Source of the DNA: Chrysomallon squamiferum
Taxonomy: Eukaryota; Mollusca; Gastropoda; Neomphalida; Peltospiridae
DNA length: 64,000 nucleotides
Assembly: GCA_012295275.1 (NCBI GenBank)
Contig: CM022679.1
Span: 9,825,669-9,889,668, forward strand
Direction: 5' to 3'
Part shown: positions 23,075 through 34,743 of the stretch, piece by piece
How positions within the stretch are numbered: the stretch's first letter is position 1
Layout of the letters: the number at the start of each line of letters is the position of its first letter
The notes under the pieces: generated by a model
What the model saw: the letters and a program-made list of their open reading frames with translations, nothing else
Told to the model about the DNA's origin: nothing
The model's database searches: none
Made by a program: the position numbers and the translations under genes

Positions 23075-26000
23075 ATAGTGTCTTAAAATAGTTGCACAAA
23101 AATATCGTTAGGGGTCTCAAAGATTCTTTGAATGAATTTTCCAAATCTATCAACCAAAACAATAGTTACAACTCCATGCTAAAATGTTCACTTCCGGTTC
23201 ATGATGTTCTCCCTTATATATTTACGCACCTCCTTTAATCTATTTCTGTGAGGTAGACAGCATTATAGGCAAATATGCTTTCATTTTCCCATCATATTTA
23301 AGCAGAGAGACTTTTCAAGTTTAACAGTTGCTGCAGTTTCACATCTAAAAAGTAAAATGTTCTTTCTACAAGATTTAAACGATCATGACAATTACCCATA
23401 TAATCTAATGAAGGCAAAAAAACTACTCCGTTTGATCTCACAATATTTTATTATCCAATTAAATAGGTGTGTGGACTCCTACTTGACATTAACAGAGGAA
23501 TAATAATTTCGTGTTAAATATAACAACTTTGTTCGTGATATATAGCGTCTTTGTTTCGAAGAGCACTAGATATTCATGTGAGAAATAATAAATACATAGC
23601 TAGGTTTACTCAATACCAGGAAGAATATTTTAGAAGAAAATCATGTTTAGATAGTTTCATCCAGTGTCATCTGATTCCACAAGGCAAATTACAGAACGAC
23701 TGATGTATTAATAATATACAGTGACACAATAATCATAATTATATTATGAAGCAAATAATAAGTGGAATCATTATTTAAAAGGATAAAAACACAAAGGAAC
23801 AATTATAATAAAAAATATAGCTATCAGCAATATCCGATACTGACTGACTGAAAACTAAAATAAAATAGAATGTGTAATTTTTTGGAAATTAAATGGGCTT
23901 CAGATAAAAAACACACATTACGTATTGATGTACAATGATGATTATAAATACTTAAACCATCTTTTATATAATTCAGTTTCCTTTTAACTTCTTACGTCTG
24001 CTTATATTTGTAATGTAGTTTTCAACAAAAGTTTGGTTTTCTTAATGAGACATTCCCAGACTTTAATAGTTTTATGTTTGTAAGAAATGTATGTCAGAGG
24101 TTATTGTTTATTTCAAGAAGATTTTTCCATCATTTATGCTTCTTCTTCTTCTTATAATAATAATAATAATAATAATCATAATAATCATAATAATCATAAC
24201 AATAATATATTGATGTTAGTGTGATATGAAATAGATTTTTTTCCACTAGAATGTTAAGTTCTTATATTTAATCTCACACAATGGTTTAGGATTTCCCATA
24301 CTCATGTTAACAGGTGTGTGATTTGCACTGAATTAATGTTAATGAAACATCAACATATTTTAATTGTAATAAACATATCTTAAAGCTTTCTTCTTCTTTC
24401 TGTTTCTTTTTTAATTTTTTTTTCAGTTTTTATTTTTTTTTATTTTTTTAAAATATAATGATAGCATGAATCAGGTAGTATCTGTTTTTAAGAGGGGAAA
24501 ATATATAAATATTTTTATTATTTTATATCCCTAATTTGAGGCCCTTCGGTGGAATGGGAAATATCCTAATCAGTGTACCATGGATGACTGATCATATCGG
24601 CAGGTTGAGCAGTCCACTCACTTCATTTGCTGGTATATAGAGATTTGTGCATCCAATGAAATTTTGTTTTTAATAAAAACACACATGGTTTTCAACATGA
24701 ATAAAATTATCCAGTATAAAACTTAATACTTTAAAATTCTTAACAGTTAAAGGACTACATAATTGGCTCCAAACAAACATTAAGAAAAAAAAATCTTAAC
24801 TGGTCTCTCACTACTGCATTGTCAAATTTAAAGTTTTTCACTGTTGTTCATTACTCATTAAAAAATAATAATTCAGTGTTACAGTATTTAAAAAAGTATT
24901 TATTCAGTCAGTCAAAAATAAATAAATAAGGAAAAAAATACAGTAATACTAATAATGTAGTAATAATAACTAATAAAATTACAAAATTAATATTATTAGG
25001 GATATTTTCTCTTTTGTTATTTACCACCAACCTTTCAGACAGTGGATTATTTTTAATTAACATCATTTACACCTTGCTAAAAACATTATCACCTGGAAAT
25101 ACACGTTCTCCCTAAGCATTGTTAATTTATAACACTGACAAATAACAACAAAAATAACTAATTGAGTTTAATGTTTTTATTTTTATTATATAAGGATAAA
25201 AATACATTCAAGTTTAATTTTTTAAAAATGCACAATTCTGAACACTGATAAAAAAGCCATTTTACAAAAGGGTTAAGAAATTAACCATCAGTTTGTTCAA
25301 AATGCACATCTTGTAAAAAGATAAGTAAAAATGTTTATTTAACATATATTTAGAAATAGTGATCCAGCACTACATGAGACTAAAAATGAAATCATGACAG
25401 CAATATAATAATATTAAATAAACAAGTGGTTTCCTAACTGCTGCCTTATTCCTTGATGAATACATATAGAAATAAATTAATAATAAATATAATTTTTTAA
25501 TTTTTTATTTGTTTTGGCATGGTAATGAAAATGAACTATTATTATTTTTACCAAAAGAAAACAATGAATTTCTTTATTTTAAAACTGATTAAAAATGAAG
25601 TATTATAATTGAACATGACAAAACTGTGAGATAAGATTTAAATAGGTACCAAACATATTTAAGGTTACTAAAAGAAGATAATCGAAAAAATTAATTTCAT
25701 TAAAAACAGATAAAGTATATGAAACATCATGATATTAATAAATAAATTGATTTATTATAATAAAAGTGATAACTGTTACAAAAAAAGGGATGGCATTAAA
25801 ATTGAAAATGTGAATGGTAAAATATATTTTTTCCAAACTAATCTTCTGTACTGGAAAATGTAAAACCCCAATCCTTAAGAATCTGAAATCAAAATAATTT
25901 GTTATAAATGATGGTATATGTTTTCATCAAATTATAAAAATAATGAAATGAAATAAAATAAACTATATGGTTTATCAAACATACATGATGAATACAGTAT

Positions 26001-27587
26001 TTAAATTCTTAAAACAAATGATGACTTTACAAGACAAAGAAAAATGATCTACATATTAAAATACCTATGCAATGTACATTATATACAAAATGAATATATA
26101 CAACAAGCACTAAAACTGCATCCTTGTAAAAACAGTTATATTATTTGAAACGTTAAGATATTTGTTATATTTCAGATAACTTTAGGTTGATAGAAACATG
26201 ATTATACCCCATTCAAGTGACATCCTGGGCTGGTGCAATAACTGCTGTACATTAGATATGCCATTATGCATATAAAACAAGAACAAGTCTATATCTAGTG
26301 CATATATCAACAACAGTAAATAAAAAGAGATACAAAGCATACAGAACAGAATTCTACAAAGCATACTCCGGAATATATATATATATAATTATGAAATTCT
26401 AAGTAACTGAATATACATAACAAAGCCATAAAACAACATTTCACTGCTTATTAAAAAATTGAAAATATAAATACATACATGTATGTTTATGTGTGTGTAG
26501 GTATGTGTGTGTGTGTGTATATATATGTGTGTATTGCACATGCACATATCTAACAAAATGGCAACTACACTGCATTTTAACAAACAATATTATTTATCTA
26601 AATAATAATAATATTAACAACAGTAATAGTAGAATAATATCAGATTCTACTGCAGTAAAAATTTATTGAATTTTGCCATTACAAATACATACAAGCTCAG
26701 TATCCAGATGTGTAAAATAACCAAATTTATAAACCGGGTAGTCATTTTTTAAGAGTTTCAATGATTTAGTTTTTATATACATATAAACCAAATACATTAA
26801 TTTAAAATTACAAGAAGTTTTTCCTCTTCTTCTTTTTTTTTTTTTTTTCTCAAAAAATAATTCTGAATAGTAATAATTAGATTAATGAAGATTATAATTT
26901 TATCATGTAAAGATAAGGATTTTACAAATGATTGCAATCACAATTTTGATGCATTTCAAGACAAAGCAGCATCTATTTTTCATGGTAGCCTGATAAACTG
27001 ATGTAAATGCTGCCATATATTCTTTCTGCTGCCTCTTTCTAAGAAAAAGATGGTTCTGAAGAGTTCTGGTTTCATATATTTAGTTTCTCATTTGTTACTG
27101 GCTTTTTTCATATTTCACATTCAAACATAAATGTTCAATACAAATATAATTCCCAAAGTAATCAGTTGTTTCACTATGTTATGTAAATTAACAGCAGTCC
27201 CCACTCTTTTAATAAAAAAAAAATAGAAAAGGAAAGAATGAGGAATATTCCTTTTAAAATCAACAAATTATATCCCTCAACAACAGTAACAGTAAATTGT
27301 ACAAGAATCAAAACAATTCACAAACCTTAACAGCACTTGATACCTAAGGTTAATGTCATGATTAAGTACTTCAAATAAATAAAATATATCCACCAGAAAT
27401 ATGTTATTAACTGTTCAATGTTTTTTTTCGGGGGTGTTTTTTGTTTAAAAGGTTAAATATTTCAGTTCCTTTATCTTCATTTTCATTTTTCAGATCTCAC
27501 TAAATTACAAATACAATGAGTAGATACAAATTAAATAAAAATGAAATGGTTTCAAATGCTGTGGATTTTCACAATGATGATGTGAAA
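23075..27587. other. Spacer B/C: 5' flank of IAP B and 3' flank of IAP C
   Basis: No gene is supportable. It is a near copy of spacer 13570-18126 along almost its whole length, including the CTT/ATA junction microsatellite at about 24137-24200. One clear difference is loss of about 50 bases just after the junction (around 24230, relative to 14720-14775). Confidence 0.75.
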
Positions 27588-30284
27588 TCAAGCAATAAAG
27601 ACAATCTTCCTCTCTGCCACAGTTTGCCTGCAAACTGGACATGGCTTGTTGATGAAATGCTGTGAACAAACAACTCCACAGCAGAGATGAGAACATGGCA
27701 GAAACAAAGCAGTGGCTGGTTCCTGTACACAGGTGATACACTGGGGAGCCATGTTTGTAACAGGTGAAACAGGTGCTGGAGTGTCAGGTGAAGAAGATGC
27801 TGTTTCTTCTTGTGTTTCTAGAAAAGGAAAATAACATTTTTATTAGTTTGTACAACCATTAAGAACGAAGCTGTTTAATGATAGTGACAAAGAATTTTGC
27901 AATATATCTAAACATAACTTCATATTGCTAGTATGTGTCCACATAATTATTTCTATTTGTCAGTAGGCTCAATTCAGTTCACCTGTAAACCCAAAATAGC
28001 TTTTTTATCTTTAAAAAGAAATGGTGTATTATTAATAATTTTTAAATAATATTAACTCTTTACAGACAATTAATTATTTTTAAATATTATAGTAATAGAA
28101 ATACTCAGTTACCTTGTCTTTGTCTGAGATTTAAAATCTCAGCTTTCAGTCTCTGAATTTCTTTCTCTTGTTCAGATAATTCTGAAATATGTCTCTCTTC
28201 CTCCTGTCTCCTTCTCTTTTCCGCCTGTCTCCTCATTTCTTCCTCCTGTCTCCTTCTCTCTTCTTCCTGTCTCCTCCTCTCTTCTGCCTGTCTTTCCTCT
28301 TTGTTCCTCTAAATTTAGTTTTTTTTGTCTTTGTTCCTCTAAATTTAGTTTTTCTTGTCTTTCCCTCTCTTTTTCTTCTTCAAGTTGCTGTCCTCTTAGT
28401 CTTTCCCTCTCTTTTTCTTCTTCAAGTTGCTGTCCTCTTAGTCTTTCCCTCTCTTTTTCTTCTTCAAGTTGCTGTCCTCTTAGTCTTTCCCTCTCTTTTT
28501 CTTGTCTTTCCCTCTCTTTTTCTTGTCTTTCCCTCTCTTTTTCTTTTTCAAGTTGCTGTCCTCTTAGTCTTTCCCTCTCATTTTCTTCTTCAAGTTGCTG
28601 TCCTCTTAGTTTCTCCATCTGGAACATCTTCAGATTGTGATCCTCAGCTTGGAGTTCTCCAATGAGCAGAGGGAAGTTAGGAAAACCACCTACAATATCA
28701 GTAATGTACATAAAGAAAAACAATACAAAAAAAGGAAAAAATAATTTTAAAAATAATAATAAAAGGTTTGATAATAATTCACTCCATTATTCTTACACCT
28801 TTTTAAATATATATTTGGTAATATGATGAAATATTAAAATATTATTAAAAATCTGTTATTCATAATTCCAAATTATGTTTTATTTGGTGGGAAGGCTGCA
28901 GTCCAGTTTTAACTAATAAGAAAGTAAAATGCAAAAGAATACTGTTTAGATATATTTCTCTATTAACTCTAAAATGTTAAAATCAAGGTATTATAATGTT
29001 TTATAACTGCATTATCTTATTTTCATACTTGATTATGAGCAATGATAGTTCCCCTAAAACAATAAATTAATAATTTGGAGGTATAAATAATTTTATCAGA
29101 TCATTTCTTCTTCTTCTGAAAGGTAATCTTTACATAAGGTGTCATTTCAAAGTTTAACATTACAGAATATTTAATTCCAAACATCTGTAAAAACAATGTT
29201 ATTTCTCATGTCACCAAAGAAAATTCATAAATGTAAAAAGAACATTTAAAAAGAAAAGAAGATTTTCTTATCAGTAATAAATAAGGATGAATTGTGTTTT
29301 GTGTTATGGGTTTTATCAAATATGATAGCTGGAAAAAACATATATACATATATATTCTTTCTTACAAAATTAATTTTAAATATATTTAGAAAAACGTTTT
29401 TCCAATTTAGATGTTTTTATGTAAAAAGTTTCAAAAAGAAGGAAAATATCAATTTTTATTGTTTGTACCTTATATTTAAATATTTGTCTAGAACAAAAAC
29501 ACAAATCTGTATTTTCAGAATAATCCCCCTTAATCTTTAAAATTTTTATTTTTACAGTTTAACTCCTTAAATGGATTAGACTCATAAATTAAATTCTGTT
29601 TACTTTTTATTATTTTTTAACTGGATTTAACTGACCACTGAAATTGCTATTTATCTTTTGTTTTCTGATTAACTCACAAGTTAAATTGTGAATTTTGAGG
29701 ATGGCTTGTCGAATTTGTGGCATATTGTACTGACATTCAAGAGCTGCCTTGATGACATTGAGGTCAAGACCTTCACTGACTGGACTAGTTGTGGTCACTG
29801 TACCATTACTGGACACTGGTCCTGAAAATAAAATGAACAGTATTAACACAAAGTTCAGTTAACAGAGAATGTAATTTTAAAATAATTTTACCACTAAATA
29901 TGAAAGAAATTAAATATTTATTCTTTGGTTCTATTATTTATTTACTTATTTATTATTATTATTTTATATTATTATTTTTTGTTTGATATTTTATTATTAT
30001 TATTATTATTAAATTATGAAAATAATTGTTACAGAATATGACTTAAACAAACAAAAACAAAATAATAACATTGTCAAACTCACCTTCTTGGAACCCTTTT
30101 GGTGGATCAAAATCAACTTCAATCTATGGAGAAACAAAATTAAAATTAAAAAAAAAAAAAAACAAGAAATAAATTTTCAGAACAGAAGAAACATCTTCTC
30201 TAAAAATAAAGATACTGACATTTCTTGATATAAATTTTTAATAAAAATGAATTATTTAACAATCCAGATTGCACACTCTTTTGA

Positions 30285-30327
<43 letters not shown>

Positions 30328-30419
30328 ATTTATTTCATATATACATACGTTACACACACACACATGTATAAATATATATATATATATATATTCTATCTAT
30401 GTAAATGTGTATGTGTGTG

Positions 30420-30453
<34 letters not shown>

Positions 30454-32451
30454 AACAAATTTTCTTACATTTCTTAAACCACACATAGTTACGGAAACTA
30501 TAATTTATTTTAAAACATATTGTTATTCTAATAACTAATTGGCTGTAAAACAAACCTCTGCTTGTTGTGCTTCTTGTATAAAATCAATTCCTTTAATCTG
30601 ATTGAGAAAGATACACTGTGGTGACAACCTGGCATGTTGAACCCAAGGATCAGCCTGGCATCTCCACTTCTTCAGACCCACCCCACAACAAAAGCATACC
30701 ACTTTGTCTGCACACCCTAAAAGAAATATTAATATATATACATATAATTTTGCTATTATGTATTATTTTGCTACTGGATGTTAAATACCAAAAATCTTTC
30801 TTTTTTGAAAACAAATTTTAACATTTTTACTAAAGACCAGCCCAGTTTTGGGAATTAACTGTATTCTTTTAACTCAAAGTAATGCTAAAAATAATATAAA
30901 ATTTACATTACAAAAAGTACCAATGATGAGCAAACAACTTAACAAGTGTATGCTCTTGCTCAATGGTTTATTAAAAGTTCAGGAACTGCATTCATTCTCT
31001 TGCTCAATGGCCATTGAACTGCATAAAACTGACCTAAAATATTTTTGGATGTTGTTTTAATATATTTATTTTAGCTGATATTTTAAATTAGAGAGCTACA
31101 AGTCAATTAATTAATTTTGTTTTCATATACCTTAGTATTTATATAACTTTTAGATAAAGTTTTACATGAAGTTTTCCTTAAAGTGTGTTGTTTACATTAA
31201 AGTTTTAGAATTTAAACTCTTGTCAGTGTTATTTATTTATAATAGCTTATTATTAATAATCAGTATATAAAAAAATAACATTTGTTTCCTGCTTTTGTTT
31301 TCTTGCTTTTCTGATTAGTTTTATACCTAACCTTTCAAGATACAAAGTATATAATGCACTTGCAGCAAACCATTTTCTCAAATAACTATGGTTATGTACC
31401 TGCATTTACATACCATAACTGTTTCTTCTTTTTGTTTATTAATTAGTTAAGGACAAATATATATACTTATTTTTAATTACACAGTGAAGTAATAAGTACA
31501 ATGCCACATCACTTTTTTAAACCTAAATAATTCTGTGATATCATTTTTTAGTTTGCTTCATTCAGCATAATTTGATAGGTAATAAAACTTGTTCTTACCC
31601 ACACATGTCACTACAGTATTTATTAAATTCACCAAGAAGCTGATACTACTAAAAAAACATTTACTGTCTCCAAATGAATGATGAATTTTACCTGTATAAT
31701 AAAATCCTGCCTCATTAAGTTGCTCAGCTGTTTGGTACAACTGTGGTGACCATTCACGGAAAGTATTTAGTCTTTGATCAGGATTTTCAAATTGTGGATG
31801 AACAGCAAAAGGTTTTTCCAGACTTGAAACTTGTAATCGTTCTGACTGTTTCATAGCATTTATTTCTTTTTCCAATTCCAAAGTGATATTCCCCACATCA
31901 TCCTTCAATACAAAAGGACACTGTGGTTTCTTTTTTTGATGCTGAGAATTAGGTGACTCTGCTGAAAATGGTAAACAAAGATTACAAAAAACACACTGCA
32001 CCATATCTGTAGGTTTGAAAATGAATCCATTTGCTGCCCATTGTGATGCCTTCAGTAAATTCTCAGTACATTTGGTCAGATTGTCAAATGTCAGTATTCT
32101 TCTGCTTTCGAATAAATAATCGGCTCCACCAATTGTCGAAATTGGCGAAGCCTTCAGAAATGGACAGTTAGGGTTGATGGTTCGATGCACCGCCATAGGA
32201 GATTCTCCTCGTGGATTTTTCCATTCAGCTGAGCATGCAAAGCAAGATCCAAATGTTCCATTTGTTCCAGAAACACAATAAAAACCTGCTTGCGCAAGTT
32301 TTAATGGTGAGTTATATCTCAAGTTCCAGCATCCAAATGGTGATGCTGAATTGACAGTCACAGTGGCAACATCCATAGCACTAGTTATAAATGATGCTAA
32401 CCTGACATACATGTTGGACATGTCATTTGCCTGGTTATTTGCCATGATCAT
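27588..32451 (-). pseudogene. IAP copy C: three BIRs and UBA-like region, RING disconnected by two lesions
   Basis: Exons 31692-32451 and 30556-30716 encode the three BIRs. A 50-residue in-frame deletion removes most of the BIR1-BIR2 linker (SPIST joined directly to IGGADYLF), and a two-residue insertion follows MDVATV. The linker exon 30084-30123 is normal. The UBA-like exon starts at 29821, but the G-rich 3' end and GTAAATAC donor seen in A and B are deleted, so the frame runs to a TAA at 29610, predicting about 390 residues. The downstream coiled-coil exon (28113-28689, 577 nt) is out of frame, and the RING exon (27588-27817) is intact but unreachable in frame. It is either a pseudogene or a gene for a RING-less three-BIR protein. 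Loss of the RING in an IAP normally removes ligase activity; that consequence is inferred. Confidence 0.8.
28113..28689 (-). pseudogene. Frameshifted coiled-coil exon of IAP copy C
   Basis: Both splice borders match copy B, but the length (577 nt) cannot keep the required phase. Five RGQQLE units are present. After EEQRQKKLNLEEQRGKT the segment that in copy B reads MYADIIRLALERQNWQERF is deleted, and the frame shifts. It then reads GRREEETGRREKETGG and stops at a codon near 28172. Confidence 0.85.
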
Positions 32452-33300
32452 AGAATATCTTAAAACAGTAACACAAAGATATCTTTATGGGTCTGGAAGA
32501 CTCTTTGAATGAATTTTCCAAATCTATCAACCAAAACAATAGTTAAAACTCCATGCTAAAATGTTATGGTTTTAGCTTCCGGTGCTTGGTTTTCCCCTTA
32601 TATATTTATGCACCCCAAAATCTATTTCTGACAAGTAGACAGCATGAGAATCAAAATAGAAATGAAATAAATGAAAAATATATTATTTATTTCATGGTTC
32701 TATGACAGAATTATTTATTATGATTTATTTATTTATTTATTTATTTATTTATTAGATTTAAGCGGAGAGGTGTTTCAAGTTTAATATTTGCTGCCGTTTC
32801 ACATCTAAAAAGGAAAATGTTCTTTCTACAAGATTTTAAAATTATGCCAATTACCCACATAATCTAATGAACGTAAAATACTATTCTGTTTGATCCGACA
32901 ATATTTTAATATTTAATCAAATAGATGTGTGGACTCCTTCTTGATATTAACAGAGGGATAATAGTGGTTATATGTTAAATATAATGTCTTTCTTTATGAC
33001 TGATTTTCGAAGAGCAGTTTCTGTTCATGTGAGAAACAATAAACACAGAGTGACGGTTTAGCAAGGTTTACTCAATCCAAGGAAGAATATTTCTGAAAAA
33101 ATCATTTTAGATAGTTTCATTTAGCGTCATTTGATTCCGCAAGGAAAATCACAGAAGAACACTACTAATCTATTAATCAACAGTGACACAACGATGATAA
33201 TCGGCATTATAAACCATATAAAATAAAGTTATCTGTTGTAACAAGTTACAATTTTCTCTAATTAAGGATGCTCTGGGTTGATTTTTGTAGTAGTAGTTGT

Positions 33301-33335
<35 letters not shown>

Positions 33336-33744
33336 ATAATAATAATAATATTGAACAATTATAATAAAAATAAAACTATCAGCAATATCAGATACTAACA
33401 GGCTGAAAATTAAAATAAATTAGAATTTGTACTGCTATCTTAACATATGATTTGTTAATTTCCGGAAAATTTAGTGGGCAACATCTAAAGAAGACACATT
33501 ACATATTACAATGAGAATTATAAATAGTTAAACCATGGTATATATAATGGAGTTTCCTTTTAACTTCTTACGTCTGCTTATATTTGCAATCTAGTTTTCA
33601 ACAAAAGTTTGGTTTTGTTAACGAGACCCTTCCACACTTTAACAGTTTTATGTTTGTAAGAAATTTATCTCAGAGGTTATTGTTTGTTTTAAGAAGATGT
33701 TTCATTCATTTATATTTCTTTTCTTCTTCTTCTTCTTCTTCTTC

Positions 33745-33788
<44 letters not shown>

Positions 33789-34620
33789 CTCTTTTACCAA
33801 CCACAAAAATTACTGTTCATCGATCTTCATAATTTAAAAAAAAAATAATAAATAAATAAATGAATAACAAATGGAAAACGTCTAGTCCATAATTTAGTAT
33901 TATAAATGGTTGTCTAAATCAGTAAATTCATGGAAATGATTAAAAATCAACAGTAGTTATAATTTAAGTTCAGCTGCTAATAAATGTATTTGCTCGTGAT
34001 TCGAATCAAGTCTAGTGTAAAGTTCACTCGTATATGTATAATAGTACGACTGACCTATGCTGTCGTGATACCATGCAATTTAAAAACTCTAAAATATTAA
34101 AAACAATATATTTTAGAGGCTATTTTAATTTATTATATACAAATACATTGTATCTACTATTCTGATACTATACATAAAATTTAAGACATTTATTATAACC
34201 ATTACATAGTAAGTGATAATCAACAAAAATTTGACTTTAGATCATCACGATAAGGTCAAGGATTAACAGAACCGGTTGAATTCGTGTTGACTGACCATAG
34301 TCCACGGGTTCCTGAATTAAACCTTGAAATTTTCATTTCTTGAAAAATTAACGATAATTCGGTAAGAATCCTATGTAAGCAATAATGTGTTTATTTAAGG
34401 CGGTAATATTACATGGTTGTTAAATATTATTTAAGGAAGTAAATTCGAAGTAGGAGTACACTTCCTGGTTTGTTGAAATTTGTCATGTTCAGTCTTATAT
34501 TTTCTCCTTACGTATTTTTGTTCCTACACTTTTCATTTCGAAAATCAAAAGTGTTAAGTTTTAAATATCACTATATTTCAAGTATATATAATGTAAAGTT
34601 TAAGTTTAATATTATAATTT

Positions 34621-34661
<41 letters not shown>

Positions 34662-34743
34662 AAAGTATTGATATGTGTTTAGAATGTGATGTCTAAAAAT
34701 TGTATTCAGCAGTTTTGCTAAATATTATTTTAATAGGAACACA
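32452..34743. other. Intergenic region between IAP copy C and ARPC1 (divergent promoters)
   Basis: The left part (32452-33785) is a diverged version of the upstream flank of copies A and B and ends in a CTT/ATT microsatellite (about 33719-33785). From 33790 the sequence is unique. Bases 32640-32765 are an insertion absent from the flanks of A and B. It resembles intron sequence near 10800 and 20410 (an ATGGTTCTAT...GAGAATTATTTATT-like block). The ARPC1 promoter and any 5' UTR exon should lie in the right part, but I cannot place them. Confidence 0.6.
34625..34660. repeat. (TG)n microsatellite upstream of ARPC1
   Basis: About 18 TG units roughly 85 bases before the ARPC1 start codon. Confidence 0.9.

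Noticed and set aside
34200-34330. GC-richer patch upstream of ARPC1 considered as a tRNA or 5' UTR exon
   Set aside because: No cloverleaf or A/B box pattern could be made out, and no donor clearly joins it to exon 1.
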